Shown in pieces: positions 11,221-23,900 of a stretch of DNA of 64,000 bases. Positions within the stretch are counted from its first letter, which is position 1; each line of letters opens with the position of its first letter. Origin of the DNA: Amborella trichopoda. Taxonomy: Eukaryota > Streptophyta > Magnoliopsida > Amborellales > Amborellaceae. A model generated the notes under the pieces. It ran no database searches and was not told where the DNA came from. It saw nothing but the letters and a program-made list of their open reading frames with translations. The DNA lies in contig NW_006499848.1 in the NCBI RefSeq assembly GCF_000471905.2, positions 3,357,007 to 3,421,006 on the forward strand, read 5' to 3'. Position numbers and translations under genes: made by a program.

Positions 11221-11422
11221 TTTCATTCACTAAATGAAATTATCGTTAACATTAAAAAATAAAATAAAAATAATAATAAGAGACACTTGGAAAAAAGAAA
11301 CAAAGAGAGAAAAAAAGAGAGTGAGAAAGGTTATAAGAGAGAGAGAGGAGCTCGAGTGCTGAGGTTTATTGAGATATATCTAAAAGTGGCTGACCTAAGA
11401 GTCTACTCTTAATTTATTTAAT

Positions 11423-11657
11423 GGGATTGTATATAATGAGCCAATTTATCTTTGTTACAAAGAGGTCACAATTGTAAATGGTAATTAGATTCCAAAAACG
11501 ATGGCTTGGGGTGTATAACAAAGTTTGAGAAAAAAAAAATTTTACATTTAATGTAATCAATGGTACATTTACAATCACCCGATTTGAAATATGATGGACA
11601 TGAATGACTATGATCTCCTAGTATTAAAAGTAAATGGTCTATTTATATACTTTTCCT
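11423..11657. repeat. Family B MITE, 235-bp copy
   Basis: It starts gggattgtatataatgagcc and ends gtctatttatatacttttcc. The flanks TATTTAAT (11415-11422) and AATTTAAT (11658-11665) agree at 7 of 8 bases. No coding capacity. Confidence 0.75.
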
Positions 11658-12811
11658 AATTTAATAGGTTGTGGTTGAGTTGGGTGACTTAGAAGATTTT
11701 CATGCCTTTGGGCCTGTTTGTTTTGTTTGTTTCTTATGGAAACAACATGTAAATGATGTTTGGATTCCCTCCCAAGGCCGGAGTCCTATTTCTGAGTGGA
11801 GACTGATTTCTACATTTTAAGCCTTTTTTTAAAAAAAAATATCAATTCAATCAAAATAAGTGAAATTAACATTTTCAAGAAATTAAAAGATAGCCAAGGG
11901 CCCCAAAAACTTGGGTTGTATAATATTTTATAGAACGGGTTGAGGTCAAATTCAAGTGGATAGGCATCTTCCATATCTCTTAACTATCCCAATAGCGGAT
12001 ACATATATTCTAGAATATATTAATTCCAGGAGACACTAATTCTAGGAGAGACATTTCCTTATGATACCCAGTTCTGAGAAACCAAATGGACCCTAAAGAA
12101 TTGTCAAATTCTTTTTTATAGTTGTCCAAATGAATAGGACAGGAACTTTATACACAGGACCTGGTGTTGCCTCAAGTTTCCTATCACCCCTTTGTCGTCA
12201 AATAAATTGGAACTTTAGCAGCTGCCTTTTTAGTTCGATTTTTTTACGTAGGGTTATATTTCGGGAATTTTTAAAAATTACGTTAGTTTAGATTGTTAGG
12301 GTTATTTTAATTTTTAAGAATAGGATATGGGGTACGATAATTAAGAGGGCATGAAATTATATTGGGTTTATCTTGTATAGATTGGGTTAGTTAGTTTGGA
12401 AAGTGAATAGGATAAAGATAAATCTAAAAGAAGTTTTATCTTTGCAGCAATAGGGAGTCTTTGGATAAAAATGTTGGAAGCAAATCTTTTAAGTGGCTTT
12501 GGATAAAACGTAAGGGAGAAATAGGTACATGAGATTAAGAGATGGGGGTAGGTTAAGAGAGAAAAAATAGGAAGCGTTTATCTTTTTTTAATCTATTTAA
12601 GGTAGATTTCCTTTCATTGTAAATGAGAGTGAATGAGTTAATAAAATTTGGTCTCGTGAGATATTGTTTTAGAGTGGATTCCTTTGCAAAACTTGAGATA
12701 GGGTATATTCTCTCAACCTTCTTTCTTTTTCTTAGGAGGTGCGCAAGGATAGGTGGGCATGAGTTTCGTTTGTGCATGTGCATGATATTTATCAATTGGT
12801 TGGTTAGTTTA

Positions 12812-13009
12812 GGAAGGTAAATAGATAAAGGTTAAATTAGGGGAGTTAGTTAAATCTAAGGGGAGTTTTATTAAGAATGCTTTAGATAAAAACGTGAGAA
12901 GCATGTCTTTGGAAGGTAAATAGATCAAGGTTAAATTAGGGGAGTTAGTTAAATCTAAGGGGAGTTTTATTAAGAATACTTTAGATAAAAACGTGAGAAG
13001 CATGTCTTT
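12812..13009. repeat. 99-bp tandem duplication inside the left LTR
   Basis: Two units begin at 12812 and 12911 with ggaaggtaaatagat. Both contain aaattaggggagttagttaa and end gcatgtcttt. Only a few bases differ, so the duplication is recent. The right LTR (15040-15135) has a single unit. Confidence 0.93.
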
Positions 13010-13365
13010 GGATAAAACTTCGAAAGAAGATAGGGATGTGATAGTTAAAGAAAGAAGATAGAGATGATCAAGAAACTAGGTTAAGAGAGAGAAAAATAGG
13101 GGGAGCAATAAAATAGGAAAGTTCATTGTCTATCTTTCTTTATTAATTTTTTTAGTCTATTTAAAATGATGTTTGCCTTCATTGTAAAGTAGTGAATGAG
13201 TTAATAAAATTTGGTATATTTTGAGGTGTATTCTTTTTCCCACCTTTGAGAGAGGGTCGTTCACTCAATTCTTTCTTTTTATTTTGCTGGTGTTATTATT
13301 CTCCCTGCATCAGTTGGTATCAGAGCAAGTCAGATCAAGAGAGCAAGTTAGGTCTAGAGTTTACA

Positions 13366-14845
13366 ATGCCACCAAAAGCAAACCAAGCTAATCCGACTCC
13401 GGCTATGGATGATCGTTGGGAAGAAATTAGAACTAAAGCCCTAGAGGATTTTCGAACTAAAGTATGAGAGATGAATCAGATGATGCAACGATTGGATCAG
13501 AGGTTGCAGCGGTTGGAGAATAACCTTTCTCACGAAGAAGGTACTAGCAACCACATTACTCTTGCATCAGGAATTCCACGACAAAACCAGGTTGTTGATT
13601 TTGAGCGTAACGAAGATTACAAGGTCCTATAGAGCGACCATGAGAAGATTATAGGTCAGATCCGCGTTCTATAGAATGACCACCACGAGAAGATTGTAAG
13701 CCAAATCCACGTCCTATAAATTGACCACGAGATTTTGGTATTAAAGTCGACATCCCAGAATTTCATGGTAAGCTCCACATCGAAGGCTTTATTGATTGGT
13801 TAAGTGCAATTGAAAATTATTTTGAATGAAATGAATTGCCAGAGGAACGTAAGGTTAAACTTGTTGCTACCAAGCTCTGTGGGTACGCTGCGGCCTGGTG
13901 GGAGCAGGTTCAACAATCCCGAATTCGTAATGGAAACGGAAAAAGTACTGACTGGCAAAAGATGAAAAAGAAATTGAGAAAAAAATTTCTTCTTGCTGAT
14001 CATGAGCAAATTTTCTGAACTCCAAAATCTTCGACATAATGAAAAAAAAGTAAAAGATTATACTGGGGAGTTTTATCAATTCATTGCTCGAGATAACCTC
14101 CTAGAGACAGAAGGACAAAAGATTGCTCGATATGTAAATGGCCTTCAACCTACCATTAGGGATGAGGTTTTTCTACATCACCCATGGACTTTAAGTGAAG
14201 CTTTTCAACTTGTTTTATGAGTAAAAACGAAATACCAATGGAGCACCGATAAGCGCTTTTACCCTAGAATGAGGTTTTACGCCAACCGAAATTTAATGAA
14301 GATGAGCAAATTTTCTTTCAAGAACTCCAAAATCTTCGACATAATGAAAAAAAAAAAAGTAGATGATTATACCGGGGAGTTTTATCAATTAGTTGTTCGA
14401 AATAACCTCCAAGAGGCGAAAGGACAAAAGATTGCTCAATATGTAAATAACCTTCAACCTACCATTAGGGATGAGGTTTCTTTAAGTGAAGCTTTTCAAC
14501 TTGTTTTACGAGTACAAATGAAATACCAATGGAGCACTGATATGTAAATGGCATTCAACCTACCATAAGGGGTGACGTTTCTTTACGAGTAGAAACGAAA
14601 TACCAATGGAGCAGCAATAAGTGCTTTTACCCCAGAAGGAGGTTTTACGCCAACCGAAATTTAATGAAGAAAAAAAAGATGCTGCAAAGTTTATGTGTTG
14701 TCGATGCAACGAACAACAACATCGTTCGTTTGAATGCCCAAAAAAGAAAATAGAGGTACACTTGACTGAGGAAGAAAGAGAAGTTCCAAAATATCACATG
14801 CAACAAATAGACCTCCATGGTGATGAAGAAGGAGATCCGCTTTGA
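13366..14845 (+). pseudogene. Broken retrotransposon gag with internal duplications and CCHC knuckle
   Basis: It starts with ATG at 13366 (MPPKANQANPTPAMDDRWEE), a typical plant Ty3 Gag opening with a coiled-coil-like MMQRLDQRLQRLENN segment. The gag domain proper is visible in LVATKLCGYAAAWWEQV (about 13860), LRKKFLL and YTGEFYQ. Several in-frame stops occur (for example 13465, 13632 and 14218). A 300-bp segment beginning gagcaaattttct at 14004 is repeated at 14304, and part again at about 14540-14670. The end encodes a zinc knuckle, CCRCNEQQHRSFEC, at 14696-14737. No protease, RT or integrase follows before the right LTR. Confidence 0.82.
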
Positions 14846-14928
14846 ATCAAGCTCGAGGTCGAGCTTCTCCCAACCCCGAGAAAAAAAACGATGCAGTGAA
14901 AAAAATATTAATTAATTAATTTTTTTTA

Positions 14929-15483
14929 TGATTAGTTTTTTAGTTTATCTTTTAAATTAGGAGGTACGCAGGGATAGGTGAGCATGAGTTTCGTTTGTGC
15001 ATGTGCATGATACTTATCAATTGGTTGGTTAGTTTAGAAAGGTAATTAGATAATGTTAAATTAGGGGAGTTAGTTAAATCTAAGGGAGTTTTATTAGGAA
15101 TGCTTTACATAAAAACGTGGGAAGCATCGCTTTGGATAAAATGTGGAAAAATTTTGGTACATGGTGGTTAAAGAAAGAAGATAGGGATGATCAAAAAACT
15201 AGGTTAAGAGATAGGAAAATAGGGGGAGCAATAAAATAGGAAAGTCCATTGTCTATCTTTCTTTATTAATTTTTTTAGTCTATTTAAAAGACGTTTCCCT
15301 TTAAATGAATGAGTTTATTAATTTTTTTAGTCTATGGGGACGTTTGGCTTCAAATAAATGAGTTAATAAAATTTGGTCGAAAAAATTATTTTGAGATGAA
15401 TTTCCTCTTAGACTTATGAAATACGGTATATTCGCTAAACCTTTTCTTTTTATTTTTCTAGTGTTGTTATTCTCCCTACATCA
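14929..15483 (+). repeat. Right LTR of the gag-only element
   Basis: It begins near TGATTAGTTTTTTAGTTT and ends ctccctacatca. The block with gcatgagtttcgtttgtgca matches 12765-12785 in the left side. The start is placed by comparison with 12294 and could be off by tens of bases. Confidence 0.75.
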
Positions 15484-15749
15484 ATTTGCATCACTTTCTA
15501 ACTTTAGAAAAGACAAAAAAAAAAAAGGAGTTAAATAACGTAAATCATATTGGATGATGGATAGGCGAATCCTTTATAGTGGAATAGGGTTGGCCTTCAA
15601 TGATGAATTGTATTGTTGATAAAAGTGAAATACATTTATGTGAGAATCATGTCAAAAAAGCAGCTTTTTTTTTGTTTTTTCTTTTCTATACCCTTAGCAA
15701 TTCTAAGATGTTCACTTCTCTGGCAAATACAAAAAACGCGTTTTAATGG

Positions 15750-16187
15750 CAGGGCTGAGAAGGGGTGGGATGGGGGTCTGGGTCCATGGAGATTCACATT
15801 TGGATCCGAAAATTCTATATGGGATGGCCTGGATTCCAAATATTCAGATTCGAATCTCGATCTAAAAATATATATATGGAATTCGGATCTAAATTAGATC
15901 TAATCAAACGTAAAAAATTATGTTATATATTATTTTATATCTATAAAATAAAATAATATATAATAAAAATAACATACAGAACGTGTTTAAAGAGGGTTTT
16001 GTTACTATATAATGTATTCATATATATGATATATGATATTTTAATAACTGAGTCGGATCGAATCCACTTGTACCCAAATCCAATCTAAATTACTATTTAA
16101 ATCCAATATTTAGATCCAGATCCGACCCATCGGATAAAGTCTGAAATTTAGGTTCCAGGTATGATCGGATAAATTCTCAGCCCTATT
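15750..16187. repeat. Terminal-inverted-repeat element with agggctgaga ends
   Basis: The left end agggctgagaaggggtggg and the right end ataaattctcagccct are inverted. The interior is rich in ggatctgga/tccagatcc motifs. It is related in style to the gggtcgg repeats at 2688-3133, 19620-19962 and 36262-36416. No coding capacity. Confidence 0.6.
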
Positions 16188-16539
16188 AATAGTGTTAGGG
16201 AAGCTTTAGGATGGCAACATTTTAAACATGAATAAGACTTCAAAAGAATTGACCCTTTTGTGGTCAGAGCGGCATGCCTCCTACTTAAGAAAAGAGGTTT
16301 GAAGAGAGGAATTGGGCTTGGGCTTGGATTTGTGCTCAAGTAGTTAGCAATTGACGTCAAGCAATGCTATATCTCAAGTTCGATTTTTAAATAAATAAAT
16401 AAAAATATATTTGAAAAAAATAGGGCTATTGCCAAAAAAAAAAAAAAAATGTTCCTAAATCTAATCCTAGTCTTTGAAACTGTGATTGCATATGACACAA
16501 ATCTTACCATAACTTACCATACAACCGAGGTTTATATAA

Positions 16540-17150
16540 GTTTTTAATCTTAGATTATAGAAGTAAGGGCTACCTTAAAAATCCATTCCAAAACAATATT
16601 TTGAAATTGAAAACCTAGACAGTTGATCATCTTGACCCGAGGTATATATATATAAATTGAATTTCAAAGTCCTGAAAAATAGTGCATATTATAACCCAGT
16701 GTCTATTTTCAAAAAATTTAAAAAACAATATATAATGAAATCATTTATCTTTAGTACAAAGTGGTCATAATTAATCTTGACCATTGAATGTAAAATTGAG
16801 TAGCTATATTTATTTTATTGACCAAGTTCAAAGTTCAAAAAAAAATTTCTGAAGCTTTATAACACATCCAAGCTATCAGATTTCACATCAAACTGATTGT
16901 AACTAATTGTGACCTTCCTGTAAAAAAAAAATAAATGATCACATTGTATGCAATCCCTAAATTTAAATGTTTATAGATCGGATTGATCTACTCCATTTTT
17001 AGAGCTTTAAAATTTATTATTAAGTGTGACAATAAATTCCATCGTAAAAATTTTCGACGCCGAAACTACATCTTTTAATAAGATTAAAAAATGCACCTTA
17101 CTTGAGTATTTAAGATTTGACACCTAATATGAACCACGTCCTTAATTGAT
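16540..17150. repeat. Family A MITE carrying a nested family B MITE
   Basis: The outer parts match family A: gtttatataagtttttaatc at the left, the cut core gtgtctattttcaaaaaattt, the resumed core aaatgtttatagatcggat, and an accttac...atgaaccacgtcct type right end. The core is split at 16723-16959 by a family B element. Confidence 0.75.
16723..16959. repeat. Family B MITE, 237 bp, perfect 8-bp target duplication
   Basis: Flanked by AATTTAAA at 16715-16722 and 16960-16967. The right end reads gtatgcaatccct, the inverted form of the family start gggattgt. It sits inside a family A MITE, so family B was active after that family A insertion. Confidence 0.85.
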
Positions 17151-17594
17151 TATATGTTTTCTTTCGTAAATTAATCATGTACATGATGTAAATTGTACTA
17201 AAGTAATTTGGACTGGACTTTCCTTTAAAACTTCTTGGAGGAGTAGTAATCTTTTAAGATCATATTCTACGACTCATTTTTTTATTATCTTATTATTAGT
17301 AATCGATTTTTCCAGATGTTATCTTCTAAATCTACCTTCAATAATATATTACATTTCGAGAGAGATTGTTCCAAATTGTTGGCCAGTTTGACAAGGACAT
17401 GATAGGGTCATTCATACAATTATCTCTTAAGAAAACCTTAAAGAAAAAGGTTTACAATGGACACCACAACAAAGAAATATAAATTAGGACTCAAATTAGG
17501 CTTTGATTGACTGCATGTATTGATTCAAATACTGGCGTGTGTAGTGATTTAAGGAAATAAACTTTTCATAAAGGAAAATGTTTCTATAGAAACC

Positions 17595-17660
17595 CATCCA
17601 CCTATACGGTAGAGAAAGGTTTCCATGCTCATCCACCTATATGGTAGAGAAAGGTTTCCA
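17595..17660. repeat. Two-copy 35-bp tandem repeat
   Basis: The unit catccacctatacggtagag recurs 35 bases later as catccacctatatggtagag. Confidence 0.85.
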
Positions 17661-18145
17661 TGCTTTCCCTACAACATAGAAATTCTATCCTCTCATTACC
17701 ATCCAGCTGTCCAATTTTGATCAAGAGAGCTACTCACTATTTGATCTTAGATTTGATGTCTCAAAGTATTTTATTTTTAACTTTTTTTATACAAATTGTA
17801 TGAATATGAAATTTGATACGTGTCATCTTCTCATTGGAGCGCACCTATAAAAAATATTAAAAATAATTTTTCAATTAATTGTAATGACCAAAATACCCCT
17901 TAAAACTTTCAAAAATATTTTTATCATATTATTTTATTGAAAATATTTTTTTATATTTTTCGCTAGTATGAGTTTAATAGAGGAATGGACATCCAAAATT
18001 TAATGTCAAAATATTTTATAAAAAAAATTAAAAATAAAATAATGTAGAGACATAACATTGTGATTGGAACAATCTTACCCTCCATTCAAGATGGAGGGTT
18101 GGATAAAAAAAGAGGAAAGAACTTCTATGTTGTTAAGGAAGCATA
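17660..18145. repeat. MITE-like element with about 35-bp inverted termini
   Basis: The left end contains ctacaacatagaaattctat and the right end contains acttctatgttgttaaggaa, its inverted counterpart. A run near 17880 (gtaatgaccaaaatacccc) recurs in related A/T-rich DNA at 33700-33760. No coding capacity, and the target duplication was not resolved. Confidence 0.55.
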
Positions 18146-19619
18146 AAAAAAAAATGCCCTTATTAAAGCAAAATTTGAGGTATACGTAGATCTGACAAGA
18201 ACGCATATAATAAAAATAAAAACAATATGATAACAATTACGAGCACCCTCAAAGTTTAAGGGGAATTTCTTCATTTATTTCTATGGAAAATATTTTTTTT
18301 ATATTTTTCAGGTTTGCCTTAATTTTATGATTGGAGGCCCAAAATTTCATCCAAAAAATTTTCATAGAAAAAGAATGAAAAATAAAACAGTGTTTGACGT
18401 GACATGACATGAATAATCGCAACTTTCAATTCAGATCGACAAAAAAGTGAAATCAAATTTAACTCATATGTTGTTGGGGTCACATTCCCCTTTCATAAAA
18501 CCAAAAGAAAAATACATACGGCCCTTAAAAAAAGTATTGAAAATACAGTATACTTCGTTTATAGCTGAAAAATTACAAAAAAAAATAAATAAATTAGTAA
18601 ACACGTAATATTCTTTCCCCAAAATTACCTCTTGATCCGAGGATGGGATACTTAGAACCGCATTTTATTTTTATTTTTTTATTATTTAGTAGGGCAGTGT
18701 ACCAAATTTCAGGTGCCCAAGCGGTCCGCAGTTCGAGTCCTCATACATGTACTTTTTTGATAGAAAACAACTTACCACCCCTTGGACTGTGTACAGCTCG
18801 ATTTTTTGATAGGTCTGACATCTCCATCTTTAGACCGCTTGTTATTTTTTAAAAAAAAATCTCGATCCAAGAATTAGAACCTCGCTTGTTACTTTTTTTA
18901 AAAAAAACCATGATCCGAAAATTGGAACTTCAGACGGTGCTCCGAAATAAGCATTATTCAATGACAAATAATAGAGAGAGATAGTGTAAGAGAAAAAGAG
19001 TAGAGAATTATGAAGAGAGTTACAAAAAGAGAGATAGTAAGAGAGAGAGAGGGATGAGGAGAAGTAAGAGCTACATTCCACATGAAACCTGCAAATCAAA
19101 GAAGAAAGAGGTACTGCATCATTTACATTTGCTCAAGCCCTGTTGTTTATGAGGCAATGACTTTCTCTGCTCCACCCTTTTCTCTCTCATCCCCAAAATT
19201 CCCTTTTCTCTCTCTTCCACTCTCTTCTTCTCCCCCTCTTTTCCAAATTCATCTCTTCTCTTCTCATTACCATTGCTACTCTCCTTCACCTTCTCTTCAC
19301 CAACTTTATTGCTCATCATCCCCTTCACAATCTTCCCCAACTAAATTTAGAGGGTGACAATATACACTAACTTTTATCTAACTAAATTTGGCGAGTGAAA
19401 ACATATGCTAAATTTTATCTAACTAAATTTGGATGAAAAATTCTCATGTTTATCTACTAAGATGGAGACACTGTATAATAGCTTTTGGCTTTCATGCATG
19501 CATCCAAGCGTTTGTATAGGACACTCTAATGTGCTAAAAAGATGGCACATGGGTTAGTACGTTGTTTGTTTGCTTCGATCGACAATGTCTCTAAAGTCTC
19601 TCGCAAGATTCTAATTGAG
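18146..19619. other. Intergenic DNA without a recognised gene
   Basis: A/T-rich sequence. Positions 18960-19060 are GA-rich. A C/T-rich block lies at 19165-19345 and could be read as a serine/proline-rich peptide, but I see no family similarity. From 19345 two ctaaatttggcgagtgaaa-like copies occur. Confidence 0.5.
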
Positions 19620-19962
19620 TGGGGTACCAACATGTCGGGTCGGGGTCGGGTCGGGTCGGCCCGGCCAGAACTACACCAGGGCTAAAAAAATGGCATGGAA
19701 CTTGATTCCAAACCCAAATTCACCAGACCTAAATCTGGACTTGAAAATATAGTTTGGGACCTAGACTGAGACCCAAACCTGATTGGATCCGATCCAAAAA
19801 TTAAACTATTAACGATATTTCACACAGATCCGATCAAAAAATTAAATAATTAACAATATTTTACGACCCAAAAAATATTACCGAACACAGACCCAAATCC
19901 AAACCGCGTCGGGTTTACCCATCAGATCACAGGTCGGTTCCGCGTCCATTGCCACCCCTAAT
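19620..19962. repeat. GC-rich gggtcgg repeat element
   Basis: It starts near ggggtaccaacatgtcgggt, with the block cggggtcgggtcgggtcggc, and ends ccgcgtccattgccacccct. This is the same end style as 3133 and 36416. The middle repeats aacgatatttcacac and gatccgatc motifs. Non-coding. Confidence 0.55.
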
Positions 19963-20688
19963 TAAAGAGGGAGGGCACGCACACTCTCTCCCTATCCCTC
20001 TGGCTTCGTATAGTGGAATGGTAAAAAATGAGTAATATGCTGGTGGGCACGTATAGTATGCTCCTTTAGGAGTATAGTTGTGCTTCTACTCCGTCAGAAG
20101 AAGATGCGCTTCTTCTCAGTTGGACGGGAGGATTTTTTTAAATTTGGGAATTATTTAAGAACTATTAGATGATATTCTTTAAAAAATTTTGAAATTGGAG
20201 TGTTTCAACATTTACATCTCACTTTTAAAAATTGGATACTATATATTTAATCTCGAGACATTATTTTTTTTAAGCATTAATTAGTAAAAAAAATAGTTAC
20301 ATCCCCAAAATTTGAGAGTAGGATTTTATGGAAGGAGTAATGGACATTCTACTCCCGCATGACCATGGGAAATCAATAAGGTCATCACTGATTCGCCATC
20401 TAGTTTCGAATCCTACGGCTGTACGAATTTTTCATGGTCATGAGGATTACATATACAATAAAATACAATTTTCTTTTGAAGAAGGTGCACGATCTGTACG
20501 GTAACGACGACGGGAAATCTTGTTTCCACCGGTAATCGCTCTTTCACCGGATTTGCAGGTGAAAGATCGGGTTTCTAAAGTATAAATCGAGTGGAAGAAA
20601 TATTTCGGGCTTTGCGTAATAAAGGCTTTGGGTTTCTTCATATGAAACTAGGCTTTTGAGTATGATCGGGGTTTCTGACAAGGAATTC

Positions 20689-20720
20689 TAGGGTTTTAAT
20701 AGAGAGAAGTTTTAGGGTTT
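20689..20720 (+). promoter_or_regulatory. Two telo-box-like motifs in the reductase 5' leader
   Basis: TAGGGTTTT at 20689 and TTAGGGTTT at 20712 lie 15-47 bases before the start codon. On the other strand they read AAACCCTA, the telo box. Telo boxes are common in promoters and leaders of broadly expressed plant genes. The function here is inferred. Confidence 0.5.
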
Positions 20721-20735
20721 TTTTGAGATTCTGCC

Positions 20736-20924
20736 ATGGCTTTGGATCGGAGGGCTCTTAATTTCATTTTCTCAGTGGATTTTATGAGAATGGGGATCTT
20801 ATGGACCTTAGCTGTCATCTTCTCGCAATTACGGCTCCTTTTCAGGGGAATTTCAATAAAAACCCCGGCATTTCCTCGCGTCCCTCCAAATCCTAGCACC
20901 AGGCCCGTTTGCATAATTACTGGA
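20736..20924 (+). CDS. Reductase exon 1: N-terminal anchor and start of the cofactor motif
   Basis: 63 codons from ATG 20736 to GGA before GTAAGT. It encodes a basic start (MALDRRALNF), one hydrophobic segment, a proline-rich linker and VCIITG. Exon 2 completes the TGATSGLG cofactor motif, so the intron cuts between the two glycine-rich halves. Confidence 0.88.
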
Positions 20925-23900
20925 GTAAGTCTTTTTTTTTTCCATTATCATTTTGAATCCTTATTCCATTTTCCATTTAAGCTTGACTATTTCTTTATTG
21001 TTCATAGTATTATTTCAATTTTTTCCCCTAAGTTCATGTTTACAACGTTTTCTCCTACATATTTATTATATTTTAGATCATTTATCCCCAAATTTCGTCT
21101 AACTACGGGAAACTTTATGCCGGTTGTTAAACCCTAGTACCAGGCCTGTATGCATAATCACTGGAGTAAATTTTATTTTCCTTTATTTTTTTGAACAGTT
21201 ATTTATTGCATTTTCCATTTTTCCCCCACCATTTCTTTATTGTTGATTTAGCTTGATATATTCGTGTTCTTCCCAAAGCTTTTGTTTCTATATGTTTATT
21301 ATAATTTTTCAATCATTTGTCCTCTACCTTTTAATTATGCGGAAGTTCTTATGTAGTCCTTTTCTTATGGATTATATTTTCTTTTACTTATTTTGAACCT
21401 AGATTGGTTTCACTTTATTGAGTGTTGATTTCTTTATTTATTTAAAATGGTTTCCTCTCCCTTTTTCCCCTCTAATCTGTTTTACTCAGGCAGGTACTGT
21501 TTAATGCTGACTGTCATGTGTTAACTTGTTTTGCATTTCATGGAATTGTTTCTTTATTTAATAGAATTGTTTCTTTATTTAATGGGTGTGGTTTGCATAA
21601 GGTTGCAACTTTAAACAATCAAATTAAGGTGCAACTTCAAACTATGTCATGAGATTTTGGCATCGGAAATTCTTAGGATGGTGTGAGAATCTATTTTTAT
21701 CTCGAATTATAAGATTTTAAAATCTAAAAATAGTTCAAATCTAGTATAAAAATCTTGAAAATGGACGGTCCAGATAATATGTTGCAAGATATACTATTTT
21801 TAGGACTTGAAATCTCTCTTTTTCTCTATATCTATACATCTCGATGTCGAGAGGATCAATTAGATATTTTTTCAATATCAAAACAACCTTTTTCAAAGGA
21901 TTTTATAGGTTTACCTTAATTCTACATTTTAAGGTGTGAACCTTATATAAATTAAAATTCTAAGTGCAAAATAAAATATTTTCTAAAAGTATATGGTACC
22001 CTCCATAAATATGGGCCCAATTATTTGTTTACTTATCTTTTGGGTATATCCAACTTACATGATAAGGTTGAATATTTGAAATATTTAGTAAATCTTTGAA
22101 TCAAGATTGCTTAATCTAAGAAATAAAGATTGGATATACTAAAATAGAAAATAAAATAGTATTTTTTTTATTTAAATATTTGATAGGAGTAGATTTAGGA
22201 AAGAGAAGATATGCTTCTAGCTCTTCTCTTTGAATCTTGATGGTGGACTAAAGAGATGGATGACTCAAATCTCTCACCCCACAAGTCTCCTTAAATCGAT
22301 GATCAAGATTTGACCTACGAATTGAGGTAAACCCAAGGTATAGAAAATCTATAAAAGAGGTTGCCCCACCTCATAAAATCTCTACACCTATTTTCTTTTC
22401 TCTCTAAGGGTGTATCTCTCTCTCAAATATCTCTTTATAGGTGGCACCTCATAAAATCTCTACACCTATTTTCTCTTCTCTCTAACGGTTTATCTCTCTC
22501 AAAGATCTCTTTAAGATCTTTTTATCAATGGCACGCTCCACCTAGGGCTTCAAGATCTCTCCCAAGTTTTTCTATGGGGCACACCCCAATCGAAATCTCT
22601 CTTGCCAAAAGGGCTTCAAGATCTCTCCACACTCCAACCAAAATCTGTCTGAAGCCAAATGGGCTTCAAGATCTCTCCCTAAGGGGCACACCCCAACCAA
22701 AATCTCTCTCAAGCCAAAAGGGCACACCCAAGTCATATCTCTCGTTTCTAGGTGGCACGCCCAACCTAAGGTTAGCTTGTTGTGGTTTGATTTTTTAGTA
22801 GCAAAAGGGAGGATCTCTTGCTAGTAGATCTCTCCCTCTCTTTTTGATCTACTCTCATCTCTCCAAAGTGAGGCCTTAGGTGGTTGGTTTTAGGTCGAGA
22901 TCTATATGTCATTGAGAGGTTTTTGCCATATGTAGGAAAATCAAGAGACCGATCATAGATCCCGAGCACCATTAGAAGGAGGAGACTCGGTGTAGGGTGT
23001 ACTAAGCTCGATTGAGGTAATCTTTGGCACTCTTTTTTTGTTTCTTATCATATTTAATTATATTATCTTTATATTCCAAGCATAAGAGTTGTGGGTATTT
23101 TCTTTGTTTAAAGAACATTCGTTTAATGGCATCTAGGTTTTTAATATTTTGAATTTATTAGTTTTATTTTTTTTGAAATTAAGACTACTTGTAAGTGATC
23201 TTTGCCAAAAGAAAAAGGGTGAAAAGAAGAAAAAAATATATGGATATATATATTCCCCAACAATATCACATTAGTCTTTCTTTCATTAGTATCAGAGCTA
23301 TTGATACTTGATGTCATCAGTTGTCTTTTCTCTTTATTGAGTCTAGATCAAGCTTGAGAATGAGATATAAGAAAGTTAATGACCTTCGTGGTCACGTAAT
23401 ACACCTGCGGTTAAAAATTATTAGAATATTCAGACACCGAAAAAGGTTCTGCACTCTGCAGAATGGGTATTCTTGGCTATTTTGGAGCATTGATATGAAG
23501 AGAATACCCATTCTATAGAATATGGGTATTCTGGGCTATTTTGGAGCATTGATATGAAGAGAATACCCATTCTATAGAATACCTTTTTTCGGTGTTTGAA
23601 TATTCCAATAATTTTTAACCATGGATGTATTACGCGACCACAAAGGTCATTAGCTTTTTTAGATCTCATTCTCAAGCTTGATCTAGACTCAATAAAGAGA
23701 AAAGACAACTAATGACATCAAGTCTCAATAGCTCTGATACCAATGAATGAAAGACTAATGTAATCTTGTCGGAGTATATGTATTCTTTTTTTTTTTCTTT
23801 TCACCACTTTTCTTTTTCTTTTCTTTTGGCAAATATTACTTACAAGTAGTCTTATTGCAATGTCTTATTACAATAACTCTTGTTTCAAAGAAAATAAAAC

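Larger units (their letters stand above)
12294..15483 (+). mobile_element. Gag-only Ty3-type (Gypsy-like) LTR element with a duplicated left LTR
   Basis: The right LTR is about 14929-15483. The left side (12294-13312) holds two LTR segments in tandem: an LTR start-to-near-end piece (12294-12732) and then a second LTR lacking its 5' end (12733-13312). Both complete sides end ctccctgcatca/ctccctacatca. A perfect tRNA-Met-type primer site, tggtatcagagc, lies at 13315-13326. The 1.6-kb interior has only gag and no pol, so it is non-autonomous. No target duplication was found. Assignment to Ty3/Gypsy rests on the Gag type and is less sure than the LTR structure. Confidence 0.8.

Noticed and set aside
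10956..11237. Overlapping open frames on both strands
   Set aside because: They are read through a nearly pure C/T tract. The peptides are low-complexity Ser/Leu/Phe or Arg/Lys/Glu with no family features.
19082..19357. Serine/proline-rich frame that could look like a plastid transit peptide
   Set aside because: It is a C/T-rich tract with no following exon or domain in the next kilobases before the reductase gene.
22361..22798. 145-codon frame in the left foldback arm, and the mirrored frames at 23321-23708 and 24341-24568
   Set aside because: They arise from repeated LTR sequence rich in gatctctcc motifs and are mirrored in the inverted arm. No protein family.
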